A stretch of 64,000 nucleotides of DNA, from contig NZ_KE386904.1 of assembly GCF_000429445.1 (NCBI RefSeq), forward strand, positions 372,001-436,000, written 5' to 3'. Positions 1-8,775 of this stretch are shown piece after piece. A model generated the notes under the pieces. The model was not told the DNA's origin, searched no databases, and saw nothing but the letters and a program-made list of their open reading frames with translations. The stretch comes from Algoriphagus terrigena DSM 22685. Its GTDB lineage: Bacteria > Bacteroidota > Bacteroidia > Cytophagales > Cyclobacteriaceae. The translations under genes were made by a program, and so were the position numbers. Each line of letters begins with the position of its first letter. Position 1 is the first letter of the stretch.

Positions 1-312
1 GCGATGTTTGCCAAATCCAAGAAACTGAATGTCCGCGGCCATGCGTGGGCAGGGGAATTTGAAGTTTCGGAAGTTCAGGTCTCGATTGACTTTGGTGCTA
101 CCTGGAAGAAATGCATCTTAAAAAAACCAGCGAATCGCCTCGCCTGGCAACAATGGTCTACGGAACTGGCTTTCCCCGAAGCGGGCTACTACGAAGTCTG
201 GGCAAAAGCGACCGACAGCCAGGGCATCTCACAACCCATGGTCATTCCGGGTTGGAATCCAAAAGGCTACCTAAACAATGCCTGTCATCGAATTGCCGTC
301 AAAGTTAGCTAA
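1..312 (+). CDS. Sulfite dehydrogenase/oxidase molybdopterin subunit, C-terminal part (5' truncated by window)
   Basis: The frame is open to the first base of the window, so the start lies upstream and only about 103 residues are visible. The fragment matches the C-terminal Mo-co oxidoreductase dimerisation domain of the sulfite oxidase family: an Ig-like beta fold with the typical run VRGHAWAG, then VEVSIDFGATW-like strands, a WAKATDSQG segment and the late GWNPKGYLNN motif. The family oxidises sulfite at a molybdopterin centre in the periplasm. The catalytic Cys-containing domain is outside the window. The next gene starts 2 bp after the stop and encodes a membrane-anchored c-type cytochrome, the usual electron acceptor of bacterial SorAB/SoxCD-like enzymes, which supports the assignment. 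A broader molybdopterin-dependent oxidase role cannot be excluded from this fragment. Confidence 0.85.
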   Translation, partial: AMFAKSKKLNVRGHAWAGEFEVSEVQVSIDFGATWKKCILKKPANRLAWQQWSTELAFPEAGYYEVWAKATDSQGISQPMVIPGWNPKGYLNNACHRIAVKVS

Positions 313-314
313 GG

Positions 315-791
315 ATGACAAAGCAAAATTCTGACACAAAACAGCTCTTCAAGGTATTGACCGCAGCGATAGTTGGTCTGCTGGCGATCGTGATTCTACT
401 GGTCGGCGCAGTACTTTTTGTCGGGTTCTACGATGGCTCAACTTCAGACAATGCTTCGGAGGAAGCCGTCTCCACCACTGCACCACTTGGCACCGATGAA
501 GTAGTGGATGGCAAAGACGTTGCCACCGGATTTGTCATCGACGAAGGCTTTGAGATTGTGAAAGCCACCTGCACGGGGTGTCATTCGAGTGCGATAGTCT
601 TACAAAATAAATTCACGCGGGAAGGCTGGAAAGCCAAGATCGTCTGGATGCAGGAGACCCAGGGGCTTTGGGATCTAGGCGACAACGAATCCATCATCCT
701 GGACTACCTCGCCAAACACCATGCTCCCGAACCGCCAAAAGGAAGAAGGCTCCCACTCAAGGATATCGAGTGGTATGAGTTGGAGAATTAA
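315..791 (+). CDS. Membrane-anchored monohaem cytochrome c, probable sulfite dehydrogenase electron acceptor
   Basis: The product has 158 residues. One hydrophobic segment at about residues 14-38 works as an uncleaved anchor or signal, and a single haem site CTGCH lies at residues 86-90 in the exported domain. The region after the haem site (EGWKAKIVWMQETQGLW) resembles the small cytochrome subunit of sulfite:cytochrome c oxidoreductases. The ATG lies 2 bp after the stop of the sulfite oxidase-like gene, so the two are almost certainly cotranscribed and form one complex. The linker between membrane and haem domain is rich in Ser, Thr and acidic residues. The distal haem ligand (Met) is not certain: the only Met after the haem site is in the WMQET stretch. 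Confidence 0.8.
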   Translation: MTKQNSDTKQLFKVLTAAIVGLLAIVILLVGAVLFVGFYDGSTSDNASEEAVSTTAPLGTDEVVDGKDVATGFVIDEGFEIVKATCTGCHSSAIVLQNKFTREGWKAKIVWMQETQGLWDLGDNESIILDYLAKHHAPEPPKGRRLPLKDIEWYELEN

Positions 792-928
792 TAAGCCAGC
801 TGAGGCTGTTGGAAGCGTTGGAAGCGTATTGATCTATCCAGCTTCATCTTTCCCAGGATTCAATCAACACAACGACCTAAGCCAATAACGGCGGACCTCC
901 TCGCAGAAAAACTGCGCCCAGTCACTGA

Positions 929-3478
929 CTACTTCTGCCTTCCGTCAATGGTAGTCGCTTCCAGCTCCAACACCTGTCCGTAGGCTCCTGATTGAGTGAA
1001 GACGCGGAACTTCTCCCCTCCTTTTTTCGGAATGGCTTTGGTATAGATCGGCGAATCTGCTGTCGGGTCTGAGCCGTCCTGCGTATAGCGGATGATCAGT
1101 CCCGGAGTCTGCACGTTGGCGTAGATCATCCCGTTCATTTCCACGGCCCCTGGCTTAGGCACTCGCTGCTTGAACCCTCCAAAGATTGCTTCCAGTTTTG
1201 GGATTTCATTTTGTCCGACTGCGTTGGCAAACACATCAAATTGCTGGGTTCGCAGCGCCTTCATCTCCGCCTCCGTCTTGGCTTCTGACCACTCGGGATC
1301 CCCTACCCAGGCCCGCTCGATGTAGCCAAGCATCTTTGGAAAGATGTAATATTCCAGCATCTCAGGACTGGTGATCGTCTCTGTCCAGACCTGACCGGAT
1401 ACGCCGATGATGTTGTTTCTACCCTCAGGCGTGAGCTGCGTGAAGTTCTTGGCGACCGCTTCCCAGTTCCATTCTTTGCCTTCAATCGTCAGATCATGGG
1501 AAAGATAAAGCTTGCCCGGCACCGTCTTCCAGGATTGATAGATATCGGTCACCCCGCTCCAGGTATGACCTCTTTCGTTGGGATCCCAGTCGTAAGCCAA
1601 GTCAAAGTAGAAGTTGGCGCTGGAGCAGATGACCACCGGATAGCCGGCGTTGGCTAGCTTGTAGGCCATGTCCTCTCCGCCCCAGCCTGCAACAGCGTTC
1701 CAGGCATAGAGTCTCCAGTTTTGATCAGCAAACTTCTCATTGGGAGTGATCACTTCGCCCTCGTGGGTTTGGCCGATCTCTTCCCAACCGCCCATTTCCA
1801 GCCCATGTTTCTTCAAGATCTGCGCAGCGCGGTATCTGAAATAGTCATTCAGGTCTGCAATCCTATATTCCGGGTTTTTGGCTACAAATTCTTTGCATAG
1901 CGGTGAATCCGTCCAGACTCCGCGAGGTACCTCATCCCCGCCCGTGTGCCAGTTTATCAATTCCACATCCGCGTCCTCAAACATGGTTTTCACCTCCACA
2001 ACCAATTTTTCATAGAATGCATAGGTCGATTCTTGACACACACACGCCGTGTTTCCTTTGAAGTTTTGAGCAGAAAGGTACTTGCTCTGGTCGTTGTCTT
2101 CTGCCAGACGGTATTGGAGCGCCTCCTCAGTTTTACCGGCTTTCAACAGCGTCTGATAGCGTTTTTCCATGGCGCGGATTGCCGCTCTGGAATGAGCCGG
2201 CACACCGAATTCCGGAATCACCTCAATATTTCGGGCTTTGGCATAGGTCAGGATCTCCTGAAATTCCTTAACTGTATAAAAGCCCGTTCCGGTTTTGCTC
2301 TTTGCAGGATCTGCACCTGAGCCGTAGTAGGGCCATAGAAACTCCGTTTCGTTTTCAGAAAAACCTCTTCTGCCCCCAAACTCGGTCAGCTCCGGCAGTC
2401 CCGGGATTTCCAATCGCCAGCCTTCGTCATTGACCATGTTGAAGTGAAAGACGTTGAGTTTGTAGAAGGACATCATGTCCAGGATCTTCAAAATCTGGGC
2501 TTTGGGCTGAAAGTTTCGGGCCACGTCCAGGAAGAATCCGCGGTAGCCGTAGGCTGGGAAGTCTTCGATTTCGATCTGCAGCAGCGTGAATTCGTCCTTC
2601 TGCCCGGCCCAGAAATCCGCCGGCATCATGGCCAAAAAGGACTGTACGCCATGGAAAGCCCCCTTAGGGTGTGACGCCAATATCAAGACTTTTCTGTCTG
2701 AGATCTTGATCCTATATCCTTCCTCAGCAAGTGTCGAATCCTTCTCTAATCTAATCTGAATGGGAGCTTCTGACGGATTCACCTTGGGTTTGTAGCTGTT
2801 TTTGATCGCCTCGAGCAGAAACTTCGACTCTTTGGTAAACTCGGGCACTCCTACTAGAGCCAGTCCAGCATTCTTGATCTTGAGAGTTTCCCCGGTGTAT
2901 TTCCAGGATTTGGGAGTGGGGAGGAAGGGAGGAAGATCGCTCTGCGGCAGTAGCGTAAGTCCTTCATTTCGCTGATAAAGCTCGGCCGCTGTCGGGATCG
3001 GGAGCGGCGTTCCTGTAGTCATCTCCGCGAGCTGATCGGTAGTGAAGGTCTTGATCTGGTAGTCTTTGACTTCAAAATGACTGCCGTTGGGATTTAGAAA
3101 GATCAGCGCCTCTGGAGCATAGGAGTTTTTTAAATACGGCTCTTCCGATCTGTATTCGATCCTGATTTCCTCGTTGGCTGCCAAAGCGGGAGTTTTGGCG
3201 CTCCCCTCCAGCACAAAAAAGTCGCCCTGTAAGTGGGTAATCACCAATCCAGGATTTTTCACCGTGGCAGGAACGGGAATGAACACCGTGTTGAAGTACA
3301 GCTTCCAGCCGGCGTCGATGTTCTTTCCGGAGGTATTTTTCAATGCGAGTGCGGCTCGATAGAAGCCATCCCCGGTAAAATTATTTTCGATCAATTGCCA
3401 GGAGGCGGATACCTGCGCCTCTGCAGCAGCGACGGACAGCAAAAGCAGGAATACGAAAAGAAACGATTTTTTCATCAA
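929..3478 (-). CDS. Secreted beta-N-acetylhexosaminidase, GH20
   Basis: This 849-residue protein begins with a classical signal peptide (MMKKSFLFVFLLLLSVAAAEA). In order it appears to have a chitobiase-type N-terminal carbohydrate-binding domain (about 22-170), a GH20b domain (about 185-300), the GH20 TIM barrel (about 305-690, opening with YGYRGFFLDVARNFQ) and a chitobiase C-terminal domain (about 770-845). The catalytic Asp-Glu pair is present in WHTGGDEVPRGVW as D515-E516, consistent with substrate-assisted hydrolysis of terminal GlcNAc/GalNAc from chito-oligosaccharides or glycans. It acts in the periplasm or on the surface. It is transcribed alone, divergently from the cyclase gene. A NagX-like acetyltransferase 4 kb away may be functionally related through amino-sugar use, but this is only an inference. 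Confidence 0.92.
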   Translation of the reverse strand: MMKKSFLFVFLLLLSVAAAEAQVSASWQLIENNFTGDGFYRAALALKNTSGKNIDAGWKLYFNTVFIPVPATVKNPGLVITHLQGDFFVLEGSAKTPALAANEEIRIEYRSEEPYLKNSYAPEALIFLNPNGSHFEVKDYQIKTFTTDQLAEMTTGTPLPIPTAAELYQRNEGLTLLPQSDLPPFLPTPKSWKYTGETLKIKNAGLALVGVPEFTKESKFLLEAIKNSYKPKVNPSEAPIQIRLEKDSTLAEEGYRIKISDRKVLILASHPKGAFHGVQSFLAMMPADFWAGQKDEFTLLQIEIEDFPAYGYRGFFLDVARNFQPKAQILKILDMMSFYKLNVFHFNMVNDEGWRLEIPGLPELTEFGGRRGFSENETEFLWPYYGSGADPAKSKTGTGFYTVKEFQEILTYAKARNIEVIPEFGVPAHSRAAIRAMEKRYQTLLKAGKTEEALQYRLAEDNDQSKYLSAQNFKGNTACVCQESTYAFYEKLVVEVKTMFEDADVELINWHTGGDEVPRGVWTDSPLCKEFVAKNPEYRIADLNDYFRYRAAQILKKHGLEMGGWEEIGQTHEGEVITPNEKFADQNWRLYAWNAVAGWGGEDMAYKLANAGYPVVICSSANFYFDLAYDWDPNERGHTWSGVTDIYQSWKTVPGKLYLSHDLTIEGKEWNWEAVAKNFTQLTPEGRNNIIGVSGQVWTETITSPEMLEYYIFPKMLGYIERAWVGDPEWSEAKTEAEMKALRTQQFDVFANAVGQNEIPKLEAIFGGFKQRVPKPGAVEMNGMIYANVQTPGLIIRYTQDGSDPTADSPIYTKAIPKKGGEKFRVFTQSGAYGQVLELEATTIDGRQK

Positions 3479-3580
3479 GGGTGTGGTTGTGAAACTGGGG
3501 TAGGCATGATATCAGCGATGAAAATACCCTAAAACCCCGAGAAAGGGCTATCTGGCAAGCTGACATATTTTTATCCTAGC

Positions 3581-3607
3581 CAAAAATAAGTTAGATTAAA
3601 AGAGCAA
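3581..3607 (-). promoter_or_regulatory. Candidate Bacteroidota-type promoter for the GH20 gene
   Basis: On the minus strand the element TATTTTTG (plus-strand 3581-3588) fits the Bacteroidota -7 consensus TAnnTTTG, and TTG (3605-3607) lies 16 bp upstream as a -33-like element. The predicted start of transcription would leave a leader of about 95 nt before the ATG at 3478. The spacing is slightly short for the consensus, so confidence is modest. Confidence 0.35.
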
Positions 3608-3642
3608 TTGAAAGTACTATTTTGCTTTAAGAGATCACTTTT

Positions 3643-5853
3643 ATGCAGGCTGAGCTTAACCGCAAACTATCTACAGTCTATTTTTCAGATATCGTCGGCT
3701 ACACCCGGTTGATGGGTAAAGACGAAAATGCTGCATTTGAGCTGATGAAAGAAAATCTGCGGATACATCAGGAGGTATTGGCGGACTATCGCGGAGAAGT
3801 GATCAAGGAGTTGGGTGACGGGATTCTTGCGGTGTTTGGATCCGCGACCGACGCGCTCAGTGCGGGTCTGGAGATCCAAAAAAGGTGCATCAAAGCGGGC
3901 CATTACCAGCTTCGAATCGGTCTCCAGTCAGGAGAAATCATCTTCGACCACGGCGACATTTTTGGCGATGCCGTCAACGTCGCATCCAGAATCCAGAGTG
4001 TTGGCGTACCCTCCAGCATCGTCTTTTCGGACCGCGTCTGCAAAGAAATCTACCAGGATTCCCGCTTCAAGACGATCAAACTTGGCGGCTTTGATCTGAA
4101 AAACGTCGCCCATACCCTGGAGCTCTACGCCCTGACCAATGCCCCTCTTTCTGTTCCCAAACACGCCGATATCCTGGGCAATATCAAGTACCAGGAAGGA
4201 AGTCCCTGGAAAATTCGGGTTGGGGTCGTTGCGATTGTGTTGCTGTTCTTTGCTTTGGCCTATTCTGTCTTTTGGGGAGATTCTACATGGGACCGAGGCA
4301 AATCAATCGCCGTGTTGCCTTTTGAGTTAAAAAATTCAAACAAGGGGTTGGAGTATTTAGAAGACGGTTTGACGGAAAACGTAATAGATCAACTCTCAAA
4401 AATTGAATCCATAAAGACAATCGCCTACCAAACCATGAAAAAGTACAAAGGGTCTAAAGTACCGCTAGACAGCGTTGCAAAAAGACTTGATGTCAGCGTG
4501 GTTTTGAAAGGGGAAATTGAAATGTTGAACGGTGCGATAAGGATAAACCTCCAGCTTCTAGACCCAATTAATAAGAAGAACATCTGGAGAGACAGTTTTG
4601 AAAGAGAGGGAGATCTCATTCCAGAGTTGCAAAGTGAAATCGCTAAAGCAATAGCGCAAAAGTTTAATGCTATTCTTTCCCTTGAAGAATCTTCCCAAAT
4701 CGGTAAAGGGGAAACCACTAACCTAGATGCCTACAACCTAAGACTCCAAGGAATAAAGAACTATGGGAGATATCAATCTGATGATCTCCAAGTCGCCGCC
4801 ATTCAGTTCAAACAGGCTATTGAACTGGATCAAAATTATGCGCTTGCCTATGCGGACCTCGCCAAAACGTATGCACAGCTTTACTCATATAGTCCAGATT
4901 CGTTGAAAGACCTGAGCCTTTCGGCAAGCTCAAAGGCACTTGCGATAGAACCCAAATTATCCGAGGGCTATGGAGCACAGGGCCTAGCAAACTATTACTT
5001 GGGCAAAGTCGAATTTGCTAAAAACTCCCTTGAACTGGCGTTGAATTACAGCCCAACTCAAAGTCAAGCGCTCGGAAACATCGGTATTATATATTTTTCA
5101 AGGGGTGACTTAGAGCAATCTTTAAAATATCAATTCATTTCCTCCGAGCGAAGACCTGATCATTTTTTGCCTTACCAGATAGTCGGATGGATCTGTCGGA
5201 TTTTAGGAAGAAATGACGAGGCTCTTGCTTGGCTGAATCGGTCACTCAGCATCGCCGAACATCCCAATTCTTTAGAATTGATTGCAACCACAATGATAAA
5301 AAACAATATGCCCATTGAGGCTGAAAAACTAATTTCAACTTATCTGGAAGATACTATAAACCAGAACTCTGAGACCTTTAAAATTGCAGGCACAGTAGCC
5401 CTATATCTCAACAAGCCCGATCAAGCTAAGTCATATTTTGAACAGTCTATGGCCCTATACCCAGAATATGAATCAGATCCATTTTATGGAGTGCCTATCA
5501 AATTAGCCTATTTCTATTCTCGTTCGGGTGACAATACCAAAGCCATTGATCTATTAGATGAAGTCATCCGATCCAGGCGAAATTCAATAGAAAACGGAAT
5601 GGATGATTACAATCTATTTCTGGATTTAGCCACAGCATATTGGATAAAAGGCGACAAAAAGTTGTCTTTTCAATACCTCAATGAAGCTTACCTCAATGGG
5701 TGGAGAGACCTGTTTTTTGTCGAAAACAATCCAATCTTTTCGAACGCAAAATCAGAATTAGAATACCTAAGGATCGTCGGTCAAATCAACGACTACATTG
5801 CCGAACTAAATGCTAGCGACTTAGAAATATCTCAGCTGAACAGGGAAAAATAG
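3643..5853 (+). CDS. Class III adenylate/guanylate cyclase fused to a TolB-like domain and TPR repeats
   Basis: The 736-residue protein starts with a class III cyclase homology domain (about 5-160). The metal-binding aspartates are D16 (FSDIVGYT) and D59 (KELGDGI), a Lys at 55 sits in the purine-recognition region, and N112/R116 in FGDAVNVASR fit the transition-state residues, so it should be active. A transmembrane segment follows at about 191-210. Residues about 222-345 (starting GKSIAVLPFELK) resemble the TolB/FlgO-like domain often found between a cyclase and TPRs. The rest is TPR-like helical repeats. The predicted topology is a cytoplasmic N-terminus and a periplasmic sensor/adaptor C-terminus. 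The cyclase half and the TolB-TPR half differ visibly in base composition. ATP versus GTP use cannot be decided here. Confidence 0.88.
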   Translation: MQAELNRKLSTVYFSDIVGYTRLMGKDENAAFELMKENLRIHQEVLADYRGEVIKELGDGILAVFGSATDALSAGLEIQKRCIKAGHYQLRIGLQSGEIIFDHGDIFGDAVNVASRIQSVGVPSSIVFSDRVCKEIYQDSRFKTIKLGGFDLKNVAHTLELYALTNAPLSVPKHADILGNIKYQEGSPWKIRVGVVAIVLLFFALAYSVFWGDSTWDRGKSIAVLPFELKNSNKGLEYLEDGLTENVIDQLSKIESIKTIAYQTMKKYKGSKVPLDSVAKRLDVSVVLKGEIEMLNGAIRINLQLLDPINKKNIWRDSFEREGDLIPELQSEIAKAIAQKFNAILSLEESSQIGKGETTNLDAYNLRLQGIKNYGRYQSDDLQVAAIQFKQAIELDQNYALAYADLAKTYAQLYSYSPDSLKDLSLSASSKALAIEPKLSEGYGAQGLANYYLGKVEFAKNSLELALNYSPTQSQALGNIGIIYFSRGDLEQSLKYQFISSERRPDHFLPYQIVGWICRILGRNDEALAWLNRSLSIAEHPNSLELIATTMIKNNMPIEAEKLISTYLEDTINQNSETFKIAGTVALYLNKPDQAKSYFEQSMALYPEYESDPFYGVPIKLAYFYSRSGDNTKAIDLLDEVIRSRRNSIENGMDDYNLFLDLATAYWIKGDKKLSFQYLNEAYLNGWRDLFFVENNPIFSNAKSELEYLRIVGQINDYIAELNASDLEISQLNREK

Positions 5854-5866
5854 ACCTTTTGGAATA

Positions 5867-5899
5867 TTTGCAACCAACAGTAAAATGCTGGGTTGCAAA
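5867..5899. terminator. Hairpin between convergent genes (cyclase and subtilase)
   Basis: TTTGCAACC at 5867-5875 pairs with GGTTGCAAA at 5891-5899, and CAG/CTG (5878-5880 and 5888-5890) extends the stem past a two-base bulge to a 7-nt loop. It lies in the 93 bp between two convergent genes. No strong T tract follows on either side, so its strength as an intrinsic terminator is uncertain. Confidence 0.5.
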
Positions 5900-5946
5900 C
5901 ACTCGTCTCCAAACCATCGGTTGAATAAGCGTAATTCCCGGCCTCC

Positions 5947-7317
5947 TCAATATTTTGCTATCAGATATCGTGTAGTGCTGGGAGGACGGTACAAATATTC
6001 GCTGCCATTTGGTCCCCCCCCCTTTGCATGGATAATTCCTGCAACCATTGCGGTCGACATGGATGTTCCGGAAAGTATTGCATAGCGGTTGCCCGGAAAA
6101 GTGGAAAACACAAAATCTCCAGGTGCCACATAATCGATAGGAGGACTTCCAAAGTTTGAATAAGTGGAAAACGACGGCGTTGAAAATTGGAGATTTGAGC
6201 CAAATCCGTAGGTGACAGAAAGTGATCCTATTGTAAAAACATTTTCACGATCGTAACAAGCGGGATAGAATCTTTTGGAATCAATTCCCGTATTACCAGC
6301 AGCCATCACGACGGAAACACCTTTACCCGCCAATTTTTCTATGGCATTCAATACTCCGTTTTGAAAATTACAAACATTGGCTGCGCCGGGGAGCAAATCT
6401 CCGAAACTCGCAGAAACCACGTCGCCCGCTTTTGACTTTTCAAAAATATGTTCAAAAGCGAATTTTACATCAGACCATTTACCTTCTCCATTCCAGTTTA
6501 TCACCTTTACAGATACAATTGGGGCATTAGGAGAAACACCATTCATACCAAGCATCCCGTCCTCAGTATATCTAGCCTTTCCAGCCGCTATACCCGCACA
6601 GTGTGTCCCATGGCCCACAACATCAACCAATGCATTCGGTTCGTTGTGTACAAAAGAAACTGAAAAAGCCGGATCTGTGATTACATTAAGGTCACTATGA
6701 CTTGCATCGACACCGCTGTCAACTATCCATATCTTTTTGGCTGAATTGCCAGAAGTTAGTGTCGGATTAACATACAAAACTTTAGAGCTGGTTTTTTTGA
6801 TGGAGTCGTATTGCCATTCTTGCATGCTAGGCCGGGTATTTTGGGGAATCGGCCCTGGAGCCTGCATGGTAGCCCTTACATTCTGTATTGTGAAATTATT
6901 CTGCCCACTTGTTATTAATGAGACAGTTGAAAGAATTTCATTCGCTTTGGCAACGGATATTCCTGATACAAAAAAACCGGAAAAGGTAGTCGCAAAAATG
7001 TGTTTTAATGGCAATTTCAGACTGAAAGCACTATCTAAATCAAGCTGAATCTTCTTCTTTAAAGCATCGACTTTATCAAGATCGACTTCTTCAATTGAAA
7101 AATCAGTGTCATCGACCTTAATTAGCGGTAAATATTTGGACTCATCTAAAAAAAATAAATACTCTCCATCGATCAACTTCGCAGAATCGATTCCAAGGGG
7201 ATTTAAAGAACTGCCAGAGTAAACAGTAGTTTCATTTTTTTCTCCTTCACTGATTCCGTTTTTGGCGCACCCCGAAATAATTAAACAAACGAGCATGAAT
7301 AACAATACCTTTCTCAT
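5947..7317 (-). CDS. Subtilisin-like serine protease (S8), predicted lipoprotein
   Basis: I place the start at the ATG at 7317 because the product then opens with a clear lipoprotein signal (MRKVLLFMLVCLIISGC, lipid-carrying Cys at 17). The frame is open 24 codons further upstream, but that extension has no signal-like character. The 456-residue protein has a propeptide-like region and a peptidase S8 domain with an intact triad: D200 (WIVDSGVD), H236 (GHGTHCAG) and S419 (SGTSMS), plus an oxyanion Asn in AAGNTG. It should act in the periplasm or on the surface. A run of nine C residues lies at 6014-6022 near the 3' end, in the codons for the Gly-Gly-Gly-Pro of the C-terminal tail. A slip there would change only the last residues. 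It is convergent with the cyclase gene; no functional link is proven. Confidence 0.9.
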   Translation of the reverse strand: MRKVLLFMLVCLIISGCAKNGISEGEKNETTVYSGSSLNPLGIDSAKLIDGEYLFFLDESKYLPLIKVDDTDFSIEEVDLDKVDALKKKIQLDLDSAFSLKLPLKHIFATTFSGFFVSGISVAKANEILSTVSLITSGQNNFTIQNVRATMQAPGPIPQNTRPSMQEWQYDSIKKTSSKVLYVNPTLTSGNSAKKIWIVDSGVDASHSDLNVITDPAFSVSFVHNEPNALVDVVGHGTHCAGIAAGKARYTEDGMLGMNGVSPNAPIVSVKVINWNGEGKWSDVKFAFEHIFEKSKAGDVVSASFGDLLPGAANVCNFQNGVLNAIEKLAGKGVSVVMAAGNTGIDSKRFYPACYDRENVFTIGSLSVTYGFGSNLQFSTPSFSTYSNFGSPPIDYVAPGDFVFSTFPGNRYAILSGTSMSTAMVAGIIHAKGGGPNGSEYLYRPPSTTRYLIAKY

Positions 7318-7553
7318 AACCCTAAAATTTAAACAGTTAAAAATCAAGACCTTAAAATCAACTGAATTTAAACGAATCCAAAATATCAACTTAAATTCCC
7401 TCCAAAGTAATTTTTAGCATTTTTCGCAAATGAGAATTTTTATCGGGAATGGAATAGTCCTTTTTCGGCCTTCGGCCCCTTTCTAGTCAGCGCTTCTGAA
7501 TTTTTTTCAGGAATACTTTATCTTGAATTTCTTTATCTCCTAACCAACCACCA

Positions 7554-8699
7554 ATGTCCATAGACCACCAAGCCAAAGTCTTGAGCAATCGATACCTCGC
7601 CCTGGATGTATTCCGGGGGATTACGCTCGCTTTCATGATTATTGTGAATACGCCCGGCAGCTGGAATGCCCTTTATGCACCGCTGGCGCACGCTTCCTGG
7701 CATGGCTTCACCCCCACCGATCTGATCTTTCCAACCTTCCTTTTTGTAGTCGGCAATGCTATGAGCTTTGCGATGAAAAAGCTCAATGAGATGCCTGCCG
7801 GTCAGTTTTACCGCAAAGTCATCAAACGTACCGTGCTGATTTTCCTGATTGGATGGCTGCTGAACGCATTCCCATTCTATGACCTCGGTCCATCCGGAGA
7901 GATCATTTGGAAAAACCTGTTCGAAGTTCGATTACTGGGCGTATTGCAACGCATCGCGCTGTGTTATTTTGCAGCGGCCCTGATCTTGTATTGGGGAGGC
8001 GAAAAGCTCGGCTGGATATTCTGCGGTGCCGCGTTGCTGCTCTATTGGCCGATCCTTTATTTCTTTGGAGATGCCGACGATCCCTATGCACTTGCTACGA
8101 ATGCGGCGACCAAGCTCGACCTGATCCTGATTGGCGCCGACCGGCTCTACATGGGCGAAGGCATTGCATTTGACCCTGAGGGTCTGCTGAGCACGTTGCC
8201 TTCCATTGTCAATGTGATCGCTGGCTATCTGGTGGGAAAAATGATCCAGAGGAAAGGAAATACTGTCAAGACCGTTCAGACGCTTTTGATCGGCGGTGTG
8301 GTGCTGATTGCAGCTGCATATGCTTGGGATCTTGTGTTTCCCATCAACAAGAAACTTTGGACGAGTTCGTATGTGCTGGTAACAGTGGGATGGGACTTGG
8401 TGATCTTGGCGGGATTGATATTCATGATCGAAGTCCGAAACAAGAAAAGCTGGACCTATTTCTTCGAAGTTTTTGGGAAAAACACCCTGGCCCTTTACGT
8501 ATTTGCCTGGATAGTGGTGGATATCTTTGCGCTGATTCCGGTGGGTGAGACTACTTTGAGAGGCTTGTACTATGACACCCTGTTCACCAGTTGGCTCGAC
8601 CCAAAAGCTGCTTCGTTCTTTTTCTCACTCAGCTACATGCTTCTGATATGGCTGATCGGCTGGTGGATGGATCGCAAAAAAATCTACATCAAACTCTAA
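7554..8699 (+). CDS. NagX/HGSNAT-like transmembrane acetyltransferase (DUF5009 type)
   Basis: The 381-residue product is polytopic, with about ten hydrophobic segments. Its N-terminal signature (RYLALDVFRGITLAFMIIVN, then HASWHGFTPTDLIFPTFLF) is typical of the heparan-alpha-glucosaminide N-acetyltransferase/NagX family. These proteins carry an acetyl group across the membrane to an amino sugar; the conserved His in the HASWHGF stretch is the likely acetyl carrier by comparison with HGSNAT. In Bacteroidota such genes are often near chitin/GlcNAc degradation genes, and a GH20 hexosaminidase lies 4 kb to the left. A strong hairpin follows the gene at 8719-8775. The substrate is not determined by sequence. 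Confidence 0.82.
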   Translation: MSIDHQAKVLSNRYLALDVFRGITLAFMIIVNTPGSWNALYAPLAHASWHGFTPTDLIFPTFLFVVGNAMSFAMKKLNEMPAGQFYRKVIKRTVLIFLIGWLLNAFPFYDLGPSGEIIWKNLFEVRLLGVLQRIALCYFAAALILYWGGEKLGWIFCGAALLLYWPILYFFGDADDPYALATNAATKLDLILIGADRLYMGEGIAFDPEGLLSTLPSIVNVIAGYLVGKMIQRKGNTVKTVQTLLIGGVVLIAAAYAWDLVFPINKKLWTSSYVLVTVGWDLVILAGLIFMIEVRNKKSWTYFFEVFGKNTLALYVFAWIVVDIFALIPVGETTLRGLYYDTLFTSWLDPKAASFFFSLSYMLLIWLIGWWMDRKKIYIKL

Positions 8700-8718
8700 A
8701 AACACTTCACTGATACTG

Positions 8719-8775
8719 AGGCTTTTGAGGTAAAATGGTAAATTCCAGTACTGTTTTACTTCAAAAGCCTTTTTT
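8719..8775 (+). terminator. Long hairpin with T tract that ends exactly at the next start codon
   Basis: The arms at 8719-8735 and 8754-8770 pair over 17 bp (outer aggcttttga with tcaaaagcct, one G-T pair, inner gtaaaa with ttttac) around an 18-nt loop. A T run leads directly into the ATG at 8776. It has the form of an intrinsic terminator for the NagX-like gene, but it also occupies the whole leader of the next gene, whose start is fixed by family similarity. A 5' regulatory hairpin is the alternative reading. Confidence 0.75.
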
